NCBI GenBank assembly: GCA_910584735.1
Contig: CAJUBM010000146.1
Coordinates: 1 to 6,372, forward strand
From: an uncultured Muribaculaceae bacterium
GTDB lineage: Bacteria > Bacteroidota > Bacteroidia > Bacteroidales > Muribaculaceae
Reading direction: 5' to 3'
DNA: 6,372 nt
The notes beneath the pieces are model-generated. The model searched no databases. It was not told where the DNA came from and saw only the letters and a list, made by a program, of their open reading frames with translations. The position numbers were made by a program, and so were the translations under genes. Positions within the stretch are counted from its first letter, which is position 1. Each line of letters opens with the position of its first letter. This document shows, piece after piece, positions 1-6,217 of the stretch.

Positions 1-44
1 CCTCTCTTCATCAGTCGTGTAGCTCGCTACACTCCCTCTTCATC
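1..44. repeat. Hairpin flanked by a 9-bp direct repeat at left edge
   Basis: The 9-base word CTCTTCATC occurs at 4-12 and again at 36-44, a spacing of 32 bases. Between them lies an inverted repeat, GTGTAG at 17-22 and CTACAC at 27-32, with a 4-base loop. This could be one and a bit units of a 32-bp tandem repeat cut by the window edge, or a chance hairpin in the region downstream of the ATPase gene. There is no T-run after the stem on the minus strand, so it is a poor intrinsic terminator. The plus strand is open in frame 1 up to a TAA at 58-60, but 19 codons are too few to call a gene end. Confidence 0.35.
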
Positions 45-129
45 GAGAAAAATCTTCTAAAAATTTTCCTCAGATAAACATTAAAATAATTTCGACCAGT
101 TACTTATCTATTAAATTTTGTTGACAGAA

Positions 130-1398
130 TTAGAGCCATTCATCTTTCAATAGAAAATCGAATAGGCCGGTAAAATATATGCCGTTGTCATCGGTATATG
201 GCATTATCTCATCACCGACAACTACAATCTTCTTGAATGAATCGGAAATTTTCAGGAGGGAGGCAAGTTCCTGCTCCCGCTTATCCTCGGACGGGATCGA
301 GTATGCAGACTGGATATAATACTTTTGGCTTCCTTTGTTGGCAATGAAGTCAATCTCACGCTGTGAGTAAGACATTTTACCGTCTTTCATTTCACGGCTT
401 TCCACTATGCCGACATCTACAAGATAACCGAGCACACGCAGATGATTATACAGGATATTCTCCATAATATGTGTCGGTTCCTGCTGGCGAAAGTTCAATC
501 TTGCGTTTCTCAGTCCGATGTCTATACAGTAATATTTCTTATTGGTTTCATAGTAGCGTCTGCCCTTGACATCGTATCTCTCTGCGCTTTCAAACAGGAA
601 AGCATTTTCAAGATAGTCAATATAAGACGATACTGTTTTGGAATCAATCTTCATCTTTTGCACCGATTCGAGGGTATTGGCTATGCGTGCCGGATTAGTA
701 AGCGAGCCAATGGAACTGCACAATGAGGTGGCAAGTCGTGAAATGGCAAGTTCATTTCTCACCTTGTTTCTATCTACCACATCATCAATATAAGTCTTGT
801 CCCACAGGTTTTGAAGATAGTTTATTTTCTGCTCATCATCGGCATAGTGGATGAGACGCGGCATTCCACCGAAAGTTGAATAAACTTTCCATGCCTCACG
901 GACATCATAGTGTGACGCCTGATAAAACTCCCGGAAAGATAACGGAAACACCCTGATTTCATCGCCTCTGCCACGGAATATAGTCCGTATGTCTTTTGAT
1001 AGGAAACGGGAATTGCTGCCGGTTACATATACATCTATATTGTCATGCCCATTAAGACCGTTTACAAGTCGCTCAAAATTTTCAAGTTCCTGTATCTCAT
1101 CAAGAAAGACATAATAATTCGAGGTATTACTCTTTATCAGTGAGTAAATATGATTCTTTACAGCCTTTGGATCAAGAATGTCGAAATCATATTTGTCATC
1201 ATCTTTGTCAAAGTCCAAGACTATGATATTTTCAGAGGGTACTCCTTGGCCGATGAGATAATCCTGATATATATGACTTAACAGCCATGATTTTCCACAC
1301 CGACGTGGGCCGGTTATAATCTTTACCTCGCCATTGTCTCTTCTGATAATCAGTTTATTGAGATAAGAATCTCGCTGGATGTATTTGGCGTTACTCAT
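130..1398 (-). CDS. AAA family ATPase with DUF4143 C-terminal domain
   Basis: This 422-residue protein has the layout of the AAA_14 plus DUF4143 ATPases that are widespread in Bacteroidales and archaea; their cellular role is mostly unknown. Visible motifs are a Walker A loop GPRRCGKS at residues 30-37, a Walker B strand YVFLDE at 96-101, a sensor-like VTGSNS at 125-130, an FRGR at 141-144 that may hold the arginine finger, and the family motif PLSFREF at 152-158. Residues about 200-300 look helical, possibly a winged-helix linker. Residues about 310-420 form the DUF4143 nuclease-like part: ENILYNHL at 313-320, REIDF at 347-351, then YIQSAYSI at 361-368, where many relatives have an E-x-K. 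The length is normal and no frameshift is seen. The ATG start lies just downstream of a strong promoter match. The gene stands alone and is AT-richer than the operon beside it, which suggests an accessory, possibly transferred gene. No transmembrane segment or signal peptide is seen, so it is probably cytoplasmic. Confidence 0.9.
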   Translation of the reverse strand: MSNAKYIQRDSYLNKLIIRRDNGEVKIITGPRRCGKSWLLSHIYQDYLIGQGVPSENIIVLDFDKDDDKYDFDILDPKAVKNHIYSLIKSNTSNYYVFLDEIQELENFERLVNGLNGHDNIDVYVTGSNSRFLSKDIRTIFRGRGDEIRVFPLSFREFYQASHYDVREAWKVYSTFGGMPRLIHYADDEQKINYLQNLWDKTYIDDVVDRNKVRNELAISRLATSLCSSIGSLTNPARIANTLESVQKMKIDSKTVSSYIDYLENAFLFESAERYDVKGRRYYETNKKYYCIDIGLRNARLNFRQQEPTHIMENILYNHLRVLGYLVDVGIVESREMKDGKMSYSQREIDFIANKGSQKYYIQSAYSIPSEDKREQELASLLKISDSFKKIVVVGDEIMPYTDDNGIYFTGLFDFLLKDEWL

Positions 1399-1407
1399 TT
1401 CCTATTC

Positions 1408-1449
1408 CAAATTTACTGCAAATTTACAATATTTTCGGAATAAAACAAA
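1408..1449 (-). promoter_or_regulatory. Bacteroidetes-type promoter of the ATPase gene, with doubled -7 box
   Basis: On the minus strand, TTTG at 1449-1446 is followed after exactly 19 bases by TAAATTTG at 1426-1419. This matches the Bacteroides sigma factor consensus (TTTG, 19-21 bases, TAnnTTTG) in full. A second TAAATTTG lies 11 bases further on, at 1415-1408, only 9 bases before the ATG. Transcription from the first box would leave a leader of only about 10-20 bases. No clear Shine-Dalgarno sequence sits at a normal distance, which is usual in this phylum. Confidence 0.7.
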
Positions 1450-1531
1450 TCGGGGATTCACTGCATTGCGACAATCTGCTTTTCTTCAGCGCAATAATCG
1501 GGATACTAATTTTGCCGGATAGTGATATTAC

Positions 1532-1568
1532 TAAAATCGCTGAAACTAAAATAGTTTCAGCGATTTTA
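1532..1568 (-). terminator. Perfect 16-bp hairpin, probable terminator of the 2-oxoacid oxidoreductase operon
   Basis: The arms 1532-1547 and 1553-1568 are exact reverse complements around a 5-base loop. A further A-T pair in the loop is possible. The stem is AT-rich at its base, so on the minus strand the descending arm ends in CGATTTTA, which supplies a short U-tract within the stem. It starts 43 bases beyond the stop codon of the gamma-subunit gene, the last gene of the operon. The symmetry would also let it work on the plus strand, but no plus-strand gene is seen there. Between it and the ATPase promoter (1450-1531) I see only a weak 6-bp inverted repeat, ATTGCG at 1465-1470 and CGCAAT at 1490-1495. 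Confidence 0.7.
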
Positions 1569-1610
1569 TTGATTTTGCCGTTTGGCTTGGTGCCTCCGGG
1601 TGGGATGGGA

Positions 1611-2159
1611 CTATTTCTTCAGTTCGGCAACGAGTTCCATGCCTTTGCGGATGGCCTGTTCGTTGACGGGGATGAGGTGGTGGTGGCGTTCGGGAAGCGC
1701 TTTCTTGAGGCCGCGTACAACGGCTTCGATGGGCACATCGGGACGCATGGCCAGCAGCGCGCCTAACAGAATCATGTTGTATGCCTTCGACTGGCCCATG
1801 GCGATGGTTGCCTCCATGGCGGCCACGGGCACGATGTTGATGTCGGTGCGGGTGGGGGCGCGGTGTATGTCGTAGGGGTCGTAGATGAGTACGCCGCCGG
1901 GCTTCACATGGCTCTCGAATTTGTCAAGGCTCTGCTGGTTGAGGATTACGGCTGTGTCGTAGGAGTCGAGTACGGGAGAGGAGATGGGATCGTCGGAGAG
2001 GATTACGGTCACATTCGCCGTTCCGCCGCGCTGCTCGGGGCCGTAGGAGGGCATCCAGGTTACCTCCTGGTCGTTCTCCAAAGCGGCATAAGCGAGTATT
2101 TTGCCCATTGACAGCACACCCTGGCCGCCGAAACCGGCAATGATTATTTCGTCTTTCAT
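1611..2159 (-). CDS. 2-oxoacid:ferredoxin oxidoreductase, gamma subunit
   Basis: This 182-residue protein is the gamma (catalytic domain of pyruvate/ketoisovalerate oxidoreductase type) subunit of a 2-oxoacid:ferredoxin oxidoreductase. It begins with a Rossmann-like segment containing GFGGQG at residues 9-14, then SYGPEQRGG around 38-46, both family hallmarks. In the four-subunit enzymes gamma packs on alpha and beta and helps bind coenzyme A. The length of about 180 residues is normal. It is the last gene of the operon. Its ATG lies 5 bases after the beta-subunit stop, and a purine-rich stretch within the end of the beta gene can act as ribosome binding site. KEGG-style naming would call it korC or vorG; the sequence alone does not settle which substrate, so no symbol is assigned. 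It is cytoplasmic. Confidence 0.93.
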   Translation of the reverse strand: MKDEIIIAGFGGQGVLSMGKILAYAALENDQEVTWMPSYGPEQRGGTANVTVILSDDPISSPVLDSYDTAVILNQQSLDKFESHVKPGGVLIYDPYDIHRAPTRTDINIVPVAAMEATIAMGQSKAYNMILLGALLAMRPDVPIEAVVRGLKKALPERHHHLIPVNEQAIRKGMELVAELKK

Positions 2160-2164
2160 GCTTT

Positions 2165-2971
2165 TTACTTCTTTTCGGGTTCAACGGTGTTTTTCAGGTC
2201 ACCCAGGGGATAGTGGGCGAACATGTTCTCTTCCATCCACTTGTTGGACTTGGCGGGCGACATCTTCCAGCCGGAGTTGCAGGTGGACACTACTTCTACG
2301 AACGAGGTGCCTTTTTTGTCAAGGGCGTTCTGGAAGGCTTTCTTGAGGGCGGCTTTTGCTTTGCGTACGGCGCCGGGGGTATGTACGGCCTGGCGTGTGA
2401 CGTAGCATGTGCCGTCAAGGAGCGATACCACGTCGGCAACCCTCAGGGGGAAGCCGTTGAGGTCGGTGCGGCGTCCGTAGGGTGTTGTGGCTGTCTTGGC
2501 GCCTTCGAGGGTACAGGGAGACATCTGGCCGCCGGTCATGCCGTAGATACCGTTGTTAATCATTATTATGACGATGTTCTCGCCGCGTGTGCAGGCATGG
2601 ATTGTCTCAGCCGAGCCGATTGCGGCGAGGTCGCCGTCACCCTGGTAGGTGAACAGCACCTTGTCGGGGCGCAGGCGTGAGATGGCGGTGGCTACGGCCG
2701 GAGCGCGTCCGTGGGCGGCTTCCACCCAGTCAATGTCAAGATAGTTGTATGCGAAAACGGCACAGCCTACCGGGGCTACGCCTATGGTGTCGTGTTCCAG
2801 ACCCATTTCGTCTATTACCTCGGCCACGAGCTTGTGCACTACGCCGTGGGAGCAGCCCGGGCAGTAGTGCATGTTGTTTTTGTTGAGGAGCCTGGGGCGC
2901 GAGTATACTTTGTTACCGGTGTTGATGATTTCTTCTCGTGTCATGGTACGTTTGGTTGTACTTGAGTTCAT
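2165..2971 (-). CDS. 2-oxoacid:ferredoxin oxidoreductase, beta subunit (thiamine pyrophosphate binding)
   Basis: This 268-residue protein carries the thiamine diphosphate site of the enzyme. The cofactor motif runs from GDGD at residues 111-114 to NN at 139-140, followed by GIYGMTGGQ at 141-149, which is typical of the beta subunits of the KOR/VOR group. Cysteines at 37 and 40 (CPGC), 70 (GC before AVF) and 231 (STCNSGW) sit where these beta subunits bind a [4Fe-4S] cluster close to the cofactor, so the subunit probably holds the proximal cluster (inferred by family comparison). The annotated ATG overlaps the alpha stop as ATGA, a coupling arrangement. A second ATG at residue 10 (position 2944) starts MTREEII, which resembles the usual N-terminus of relatives; it may be the real start and would give 259 residues. 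The start is therefore uncertain, the function is not. Confidence 0.94.
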   Translation of the reverse strand: MNSSTTKRTMTREEIINTGNKVYSRPRLLNKNNMHYCPGCSHGVVHKLVAEVIDEMGLEHDTIGVAPVGCAVFAYNYLDIDWVEAAHGRAPAVATAISRLRPDKVLFTYQGDGDLAAIGSAETIHACTRGENIVIIMINNGIYGMTGGQMSPCTLEGAKTATTPYGRRTDLNGFPLRVADVVSLLDGTCYVTRQAVHTPGAVRKAKAALKKAFQNALDKKGTSFVEVVSTCNSGWKMSPAKSNKWMEENMFAHYPLGDLKNTVEPEKK

Positions 2972-4053
2972 TTAATGTTGAAGTCGCGCTCCAGGGCGTC
3001 GAGTACTTCCTGGGGATTGGGAACTATACCGCCCATGCGGCCGAAGTGGCATACGGGTACCTTGTCGCCTACGGCGAGACGTACGTCCTCGATCATCTGG
3101 CCTGCGTTGAGTTCCACGCAGAGTATGCCTTTGGTGTGTGCGGCTGCCTCTTCGATGGCCTTGTAGGGGAAGGGCCAGAGCGTGATGGGACGGATCAGGC
3201 CGACTTTCAGACCTTTCTTGCGGGCGTCCTCGATGGCTTTCAGGCAGATACGGGCAACGGAGCCGAAGGCTACGATGAGATAGTCCGCATCGTCCACGTA
3301 TTTGGCCTCGTAACGCACTTCGTTCTCCTCGATGCGGCGGTATGTGGCCTGGAAGCGCTCGTTGTTCTTCTCCATGATGGCGGAGTCAAGTTCGAGCGAG
3401 GTGATGACGTTGCCTTTGCGGGTATCGGGTTTGCCGGTAACGGCCCAGGGGCACTGTGCGGCGAGTTCTTCGTTGGTGCGGCGCGGGCGCTGCGGGGGGA
3501 GCACTACTTTCTCCATCATCTGGCCTACCACGCCGTCGGCGAGAATCATTGCCGGGGTGCGGTATTTGAACGCCAGGTCGAAGCCGAGGCCTACGAAGTC
3601 GGCCATTTCCTGCACTGTGGAGGGGGCGAGCACTATCAGGTGGTAGTCTCCGTGGCCGCCACCCTTGGTGGCCTGGAAATAGTCGGCCTGCGAGGGCTGG
3701 ATTGTGCCAAGGCCGGGGCCGCCACGCATAACGTTTACAATCAGGGCCGGAAGTTCGGAGGCTGCGAGGTATGAGATACCCTCCTGCATGAGGCTCACGC
3801 CCGGAGATGAGGATGAGGTCATAACTGCCTTTCCGGCGGCGGCACCACCGTAGACCATGTTGATGGAGGCTACTTCGCTCTCTGCCTGGAGCACTACCAT
3901 GCCGGTGGTCTCCCAGGGCATCTCGGCCTCCAGAGTTTCAAGAACTTCAGATTGGGGTGTGATGGGGTAACCGAAATAGCCGTCGGCGCCGTAGCGGATT
4001 GCGGCGCGGGCTATGGCCTCGTTGCCCTTCATCAATTTTACTTCGTCTTTCAT
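2968..4053 (-). CDS. vorB: 2-oxoacid:ferredoxin oxidoreductase, alpha subunit (VorB type)
   Basis: This is the 361-residue alpha subunit of the type usually annotated in Bacteroidales as 3-methyl-2-oxobutanoate dehydrogenase subunit VorB. The N-terminal pyrimidine-binding domain shows YPITPQSE at residues 29-36, AESEVASI at 57-64, the serine run TSSSSPG at 79-85 and RGGPGLG at 110-116. A second domain begins near 258 (YLIVAFG) and contains RPITLWPFP at 288-296 and ELNAGQM at 314-320. The expected reaction is 2-oxoacid + CoA + oxidised ferredoxin to acyl-CoA + CO2 + reduced ferredoxin. The substrate could be branched-chain 2-oxoacids (VOR) or 2-oxoglutarate (KOR); the motifs I can read do not decide. 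I chose the ATG at 4053 because MKDEVKLMKGNEAIA fits the family start. An in-frame TTG at 4068 would add five residues. The stop overlaps the beta start by 4 bases. Confidence 0.94.
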   Translation of the reverse strand: MKDEVKLMKGNEAIARAAIRYGADGYFGYPITPQSEVLETLEAEMPWETTGMVVLQAESEVASINMVYGGAAAGKAVMTSSSSPGVSLMQEGISYLAASELPALIVNVMRGGPGLGTIQPSQADYFQATKGGGHGDYHLIVLAPSTVQEMADFVGLGFDLAFKYRTPAMILADGVVGQMMEKVVLPPQRPRRTNEELAAQCPWAVTGKPDTRKGNVITSLELDSAIMEKNNERFQATYRRIEENEVRYEAKYVDDADYLIVAFGSVARICLKAIEDARKKGLKVGLIRPITLWPFPYKAIEEAAAHTKGILCVELNAGQMIEDVRLAVGDKVPVCHFGRMGGIVPNPQEVLDALERDFNIK

Positions 4054-4089
4054 CGTTAAAGTTGTCAATAAGTTAGAAATGAAGGGTAA

Positions 4090-4320
4090 TTACTTTACCA
4101 CCACACGGTAAACTTCAATACATGCATCGGGGCATACCATAGCGCAGGCTGCGCAGCCGATGCAGGCTTGTTCGTTGACGGGATAGGCAAAATGATAACC
4201 GCGATCGTTCACCTCCTTGGGTTGCAGGGCGAGTACGTTGCAGGGGCATGCGACCACGCAGAGGTCACATCCTTTACAGCGTTCGCTTTCGATCGTTACA
4301 GCACCGTGGATTTCAGCCAT
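4090..4320 (-). CDS. Ferredoxin-like delta subunit, two [4Fe-4S] clusters
   Basis: This 76-residue protein has two complete ferredoxin motifs: CKGCDLCVVACP with cysteines 15, 18, 21 and 25, and CIGCAACAMVCP with cysteines 53, 56, 59 and 63. It should bind two [4Fe-4S] clusters and carry electrons from the thiamine site of the enzyme to external ferredoxin. As first gene of the operon, 36 bases before the alpha ATG, it is best read as the delta subunit (korD or vorD in KEGG style) rather than a free ferredoxin. The ATG at 4320 is chosen because MAEIHG matches a normal short delta subunit. The frame stays open upstream to a GTG at 4401, but that stretch is AT-rich, hydrophobic and lies in the leader region. 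There is no signal peptide in the short form. The protein is cytoplasmic. Confidence 0.93.
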   Translation of the reverse strand: MAEIHGAVTIESERCKGCDLCVVACPCNVLALQPKEVNDRGYHFAYPVNEQACIGCAACAMVCPDACIEVYRVVVK

Positions 4321-4438
4321 AGTAAAACGTAAGCGTGATAAAAAGAGATTAAAAATAATAATCGAAACAGGCAAAAATGCACCGGAAGTTAAGCGGTACA
4401 CATTTTGGTTTTATCCGATTTAAGGTTAACTTTATTGG

Positions 4439-4487
4439 CGGAGGGCTCCGCTTAAAGGCGCTTAAGCGCCTGTGGCGAAGCCCTCCG
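4439..4487 (-). repeat. Composite two-storey hairpin in the operon leader
   Basis: An outer stem pairs 4439-4451 with 4475-4487 over 13 base pairs. Its one imperfection is a G-U pair when read as minus-strand RNA and an A-C mismatch on the plus strand, so folding favours the minus transcript, the operon mRNA. Inside, GGCGCTTAAGCGCC at 4457-4470 is a perfect 14-base palindrome forming a second stem, separated from the outer stem by 5 and 4 unpaired bases. The word CTTAA also appears just before the palindrome, so an alternative pairing of 4449-4455 with 4462-4468 can compete. No U-run follows on either strand, so it is not a plain terminator. It may be a leader regulatory structure, a stability element or a dispersed intergenic palindrome. 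Confidence 0.65.
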
Positions 4488-4499
4488 GTTTCCAAAAGG

Positions 4500-4530
4500 C
4501 AAATTTAGTAAGTATTTCGGGATTCGCAAC
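4500..4530 (-). promoter_or_regulatory. Bacteroidetes-type promoter of the 2-oxoacid oxidoreductase operon
   Basis: TAAATTTG on the minus strand at 4507-4500 matches the TAnnTTTG -7 box perfectly. Nineteen bases upstream lies GTTG at 4530-4527, three of four bases of the -33 TTTG. Transcription would begin near 4493, before the composite hairpin, and give a leader of about 170 bases ahead of the ferredoxin-like gene. Confidence 0.55.
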
Positions 4531-4624
4531 ATTTTTTTAGAATCTTAACATTTGGCACAAGCCAACGCGTCATGTGCACAATATGTAAGAGGCCTGCGTG
4601 TTGCTGCGATTCCGTATGGGGGCA

Positions 4625-6181
4625 TCAGCGTATAGCCACTTTCTCTACCCGGCTTCCCTGGCGGCGCAGGAATATGCCGCCTGAAGGGGAGGCTACGCGG
4701 CGTCCATCGATGGTGAAGTATTCAACGGGTGCATCGGTAGCGTCCTGCTCGGTCAGGATTATGGCGTTCGTACCTGTGAACCAGTTATAATAATGGTACT
4801 TTCGCAGGCCGTTATCATCCTGCTGCTTCAACGACGGCCATTCCTCATATGCTTTGCCGAATAAAGCCGTCACATCGTCATCGGACTGGGGCGAAGTAAT
4901 ATCTTCGTATGTATTTATGATTTGTTCGTGTTCTGACGGGAATCCTGTTTCCGGCTCGAAAGTCAGGGTGTATTCCAGATGGTTCATGAAATAACTGCCG
5001 CTATACCCTCCGATCATTTTGCTGGCTTCTGGAAGATTATAGTCATCGAAAGTCCTGGATAGAGTGGCATATGTTGACATTCTCCGCCATGGGTTGTCTG
5101 TACCCGGTTCTTTGGAATATACCTCTTCATAACGTTGTGTCTCGTTGGGCTTTGCCGGATCTTCAAGATGTCGTGTGTAGAGTTTGTTATAATCGGAAAC
5201 GCAGGTAGTTGACACTATATTTCCTTCTATTTCGATGTCGGCATAACGTTCCTCCGAATAATTATCCCCGCTTCTATATTCTTTTATGTGGCGGGCTATG
5301 GATGTATTCGATGGGAACGGGGCATTGTTCTGTACGCTTACCAGGTTGTAGATGTTTATGGCGTCCTCCTGAGAAAAGCGGTGCCATGACAGGTCTTTGT
5401 AGCTTTCAGAATAGATGTATTCCTCATATGGTATATTATATTCGTCGGAGATGTAGCCGGTGCCTTTAAAGAGAACCTCTGTGGGATAGCTGTCGGCATC
5501 ATATGTTATCTCGATGCTTTGTTTATTGGTGAGCGGCACGGTTACGTAATATTCGGGGTTCCCGATTTTTGAACGCTGGTTTACCAAAATCTTCACTATC
5601 CGTCCCTGGACATCGCGTTCGATGGCGCGGGTTTCCTGGGGAATTCTTTCTGTCCACGCTCCTTCGAGGAAATATTCAATGTCTACGGAGTTTGTAATTT
5701 GGTATTCCGGAAGAGTGGGTTCGAAAGTTCTGTAGGTTACCCGGGCGGGAGTGAGGTCGTCCTCTGCGGCACCCATGGAAACCGACTCTTTCACAACGTG
5801 TCCTTTGTCATCAAGTTCGTAGTCGTACACCTGGTATTGGGTGAGGAGGGATTCGTAATCGTTGCCGTATCTCAGCATGTGGCTGGCGCGGATTACGTTG
5901 CCGTTTTCGTCATGGGTGTATTTCGAGGCTTGTAAGAGAAGCCACTCTCCGTTTACCTTCTGATAGAGGTCAAAGTTTTTATATCGGTTCCATGTGGCGG
6001 CATCGGCTTTGTGTGCTGCCTGTCGGCCGGACTGTGTGGAGGCATCCCGGCATATAGCGCCATCGGTTGAATACAGGGGGACGATGCCGGTGTTGTCAGG
6101 CTGGTGGAGCGGGCTTGCGGCATATGCACATACCATTGCGCCCGTTAGAAGAGAAAAGAACAGAGTAGAAAGTTTTTTCAT
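4625..6181 (-). CDS. Secreted protein of unknown function with YD-like repeats and T9SS-like C-terminal tail
   Basis: This 518-residue protein is not recognised as a named family. Residues 1-21 form a signal peptide: KK, then a hydrophobic stretch, with probable cleavage after AYA at 19-21. The cysteine at 18 lacks a proper lipobox, so a lipoprotein is unlikely. The body is rich in aromatic and acidic residues and has spaced segments of a common style: hydrophobic/aromatic, D-x-x-G or similar, then a beta strand (DENGN at 91, DDKGH at 124, DVQGR at 190, DADSYP at 228, DDYNLP at 379). These resemble the YD-like repeats of Bacteroidetes surface proteins. Residues 488-518 (YFTIDGRRV, then GGIFLRR, then VEKVAIR) look like the type A C-terminal sorting signal of type IX secretion, so it probably leaves the cell or sits on its surface. 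Such tails are also found in Bacteroidales where T9SS is unproven. It is monocistronic within the window. Confidence 0.85.
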   Translation of the reverse strand: MKKLSTLFFSLLTGAMVCAYAASPLHQPDNTGIVPLYSTDGAICRDASTQSGRQAAHKADAATWNRYKNFDLYQKVNGEWLLLQASKYTHDENGNVIRASHMLRYGNDYESLLTQYQVYDYELDDKGHVVKESVSMGAAEDDLTPARVTYRTFEPTLPEYQITNSVDIEYFLEGAWTERIPQETRAIERDVQGRIVKILVNQRSKIGNPEYYVTVPLTNKQSIEITYDADSYPTEVLFKGTGYISDEYNIPYEEYIYSESYKDLSWHRFSQEDAINIYNLVSVQNNAPFPSNTSIARHIKEYRSGDNYSEERYADIEIEGNIVSTTCVSDYNKLYTRHLEDPAKPNETQRYEEVYSKEPGTDNPWRRMSTYATLSRTFDDYNLPEASKMIGGYSGSYFMNHLEYTLTFEPETGFPSEHEQIINTYEDITSPQSDDDVTALFGKAYEEWPSLKQQDDNGLRKYHYYNWFTGTNAIILTEQDATDAPVEYFTIDGRRVASPSGGIFLRRQGSRVEKVAIR

Positions 6182-6217
6182 AGGTTTAGCACTGTGTTTT
6201 TAATGAGTTGTGTTTTG

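Larger units (their letters stand above)
4321..4624. other. Intergenic leader region between operon and secreted-protein gene
   Basis: These 304 bases hold no convincing gene. From the right they contain the tail of the secreted-protein transcript with a small perfect hairpin (TTGGC at 4552-4556, GCCAA at 4561-4565, loop of 4), then the operon promoter (4500-4530), then the large composite hairpin (4439-4487), then about 118 AT-rich bases up to the ferredoxin ATG. The small hairpin is not followed by a U-run on the minus strand, so I cannot name a clear terminator for the secreted-protein gene. The implied operon leader is about 170 bases, long for a Bacteroidales housekeeping operon. Confidence 0.6.

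Noticed and set aside
1..44. CRISPR array at the left edge
   Set aside because: The 9-base repeat with a 32-base period is too short for CRISPR repeats and spacers, and no cas gene is present.
442..726. Plus-strand frame of 94 codons within the ATPase gene
   Set aside because: Antisense to conserved parts of the DUF4143 protein; no promoter match or motif supports it.
130..1398. ATPase as part of a defence island or toxin-antitoxin pair
   Set aside because: It stands alone with no partner gene within the window; the neighbouring operon is core metabolism.
1465..1495. Inverted repeat ATTGCG / CGCAAT with a 19-base loop upstream of the ATPase promoter
   Set aside because: Only six pairs with a long loop, easily due to chance, and no known operator resembles it.
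1512..2680. Several plus-strand open frames of 60-155 codons opposite the gamma and beta genes
   Set aside because: Antisense shadows of well-supported genes, with unusual composition and no motifs.
2938..3774. Plus-strand open frame of 278 codons opposite the alpha-subunit gene
   Set aside because: It lies fully antisense to a gene with clear family motifs. Long antisense frames arise easily in GC-rich coding DNA, and its product shows no recognisable domain.
4321..4401. Upstream extension of the ferredoxin-like gene to a GTG at 4401
   Set aside because: The extra 27 residues are unlike any delta subunit, the DNA is AT-rich leader sequence, and the ATG at 4320 gives a normal protein.
4552..4565. 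Small hairpin TTGGC-ACAA-GCCAA as terminator of the secreted-protein gene
   Set aside because: Five pairs only and no U-run on the minus strand; the T-run nearby is on the wrong side for that direction.
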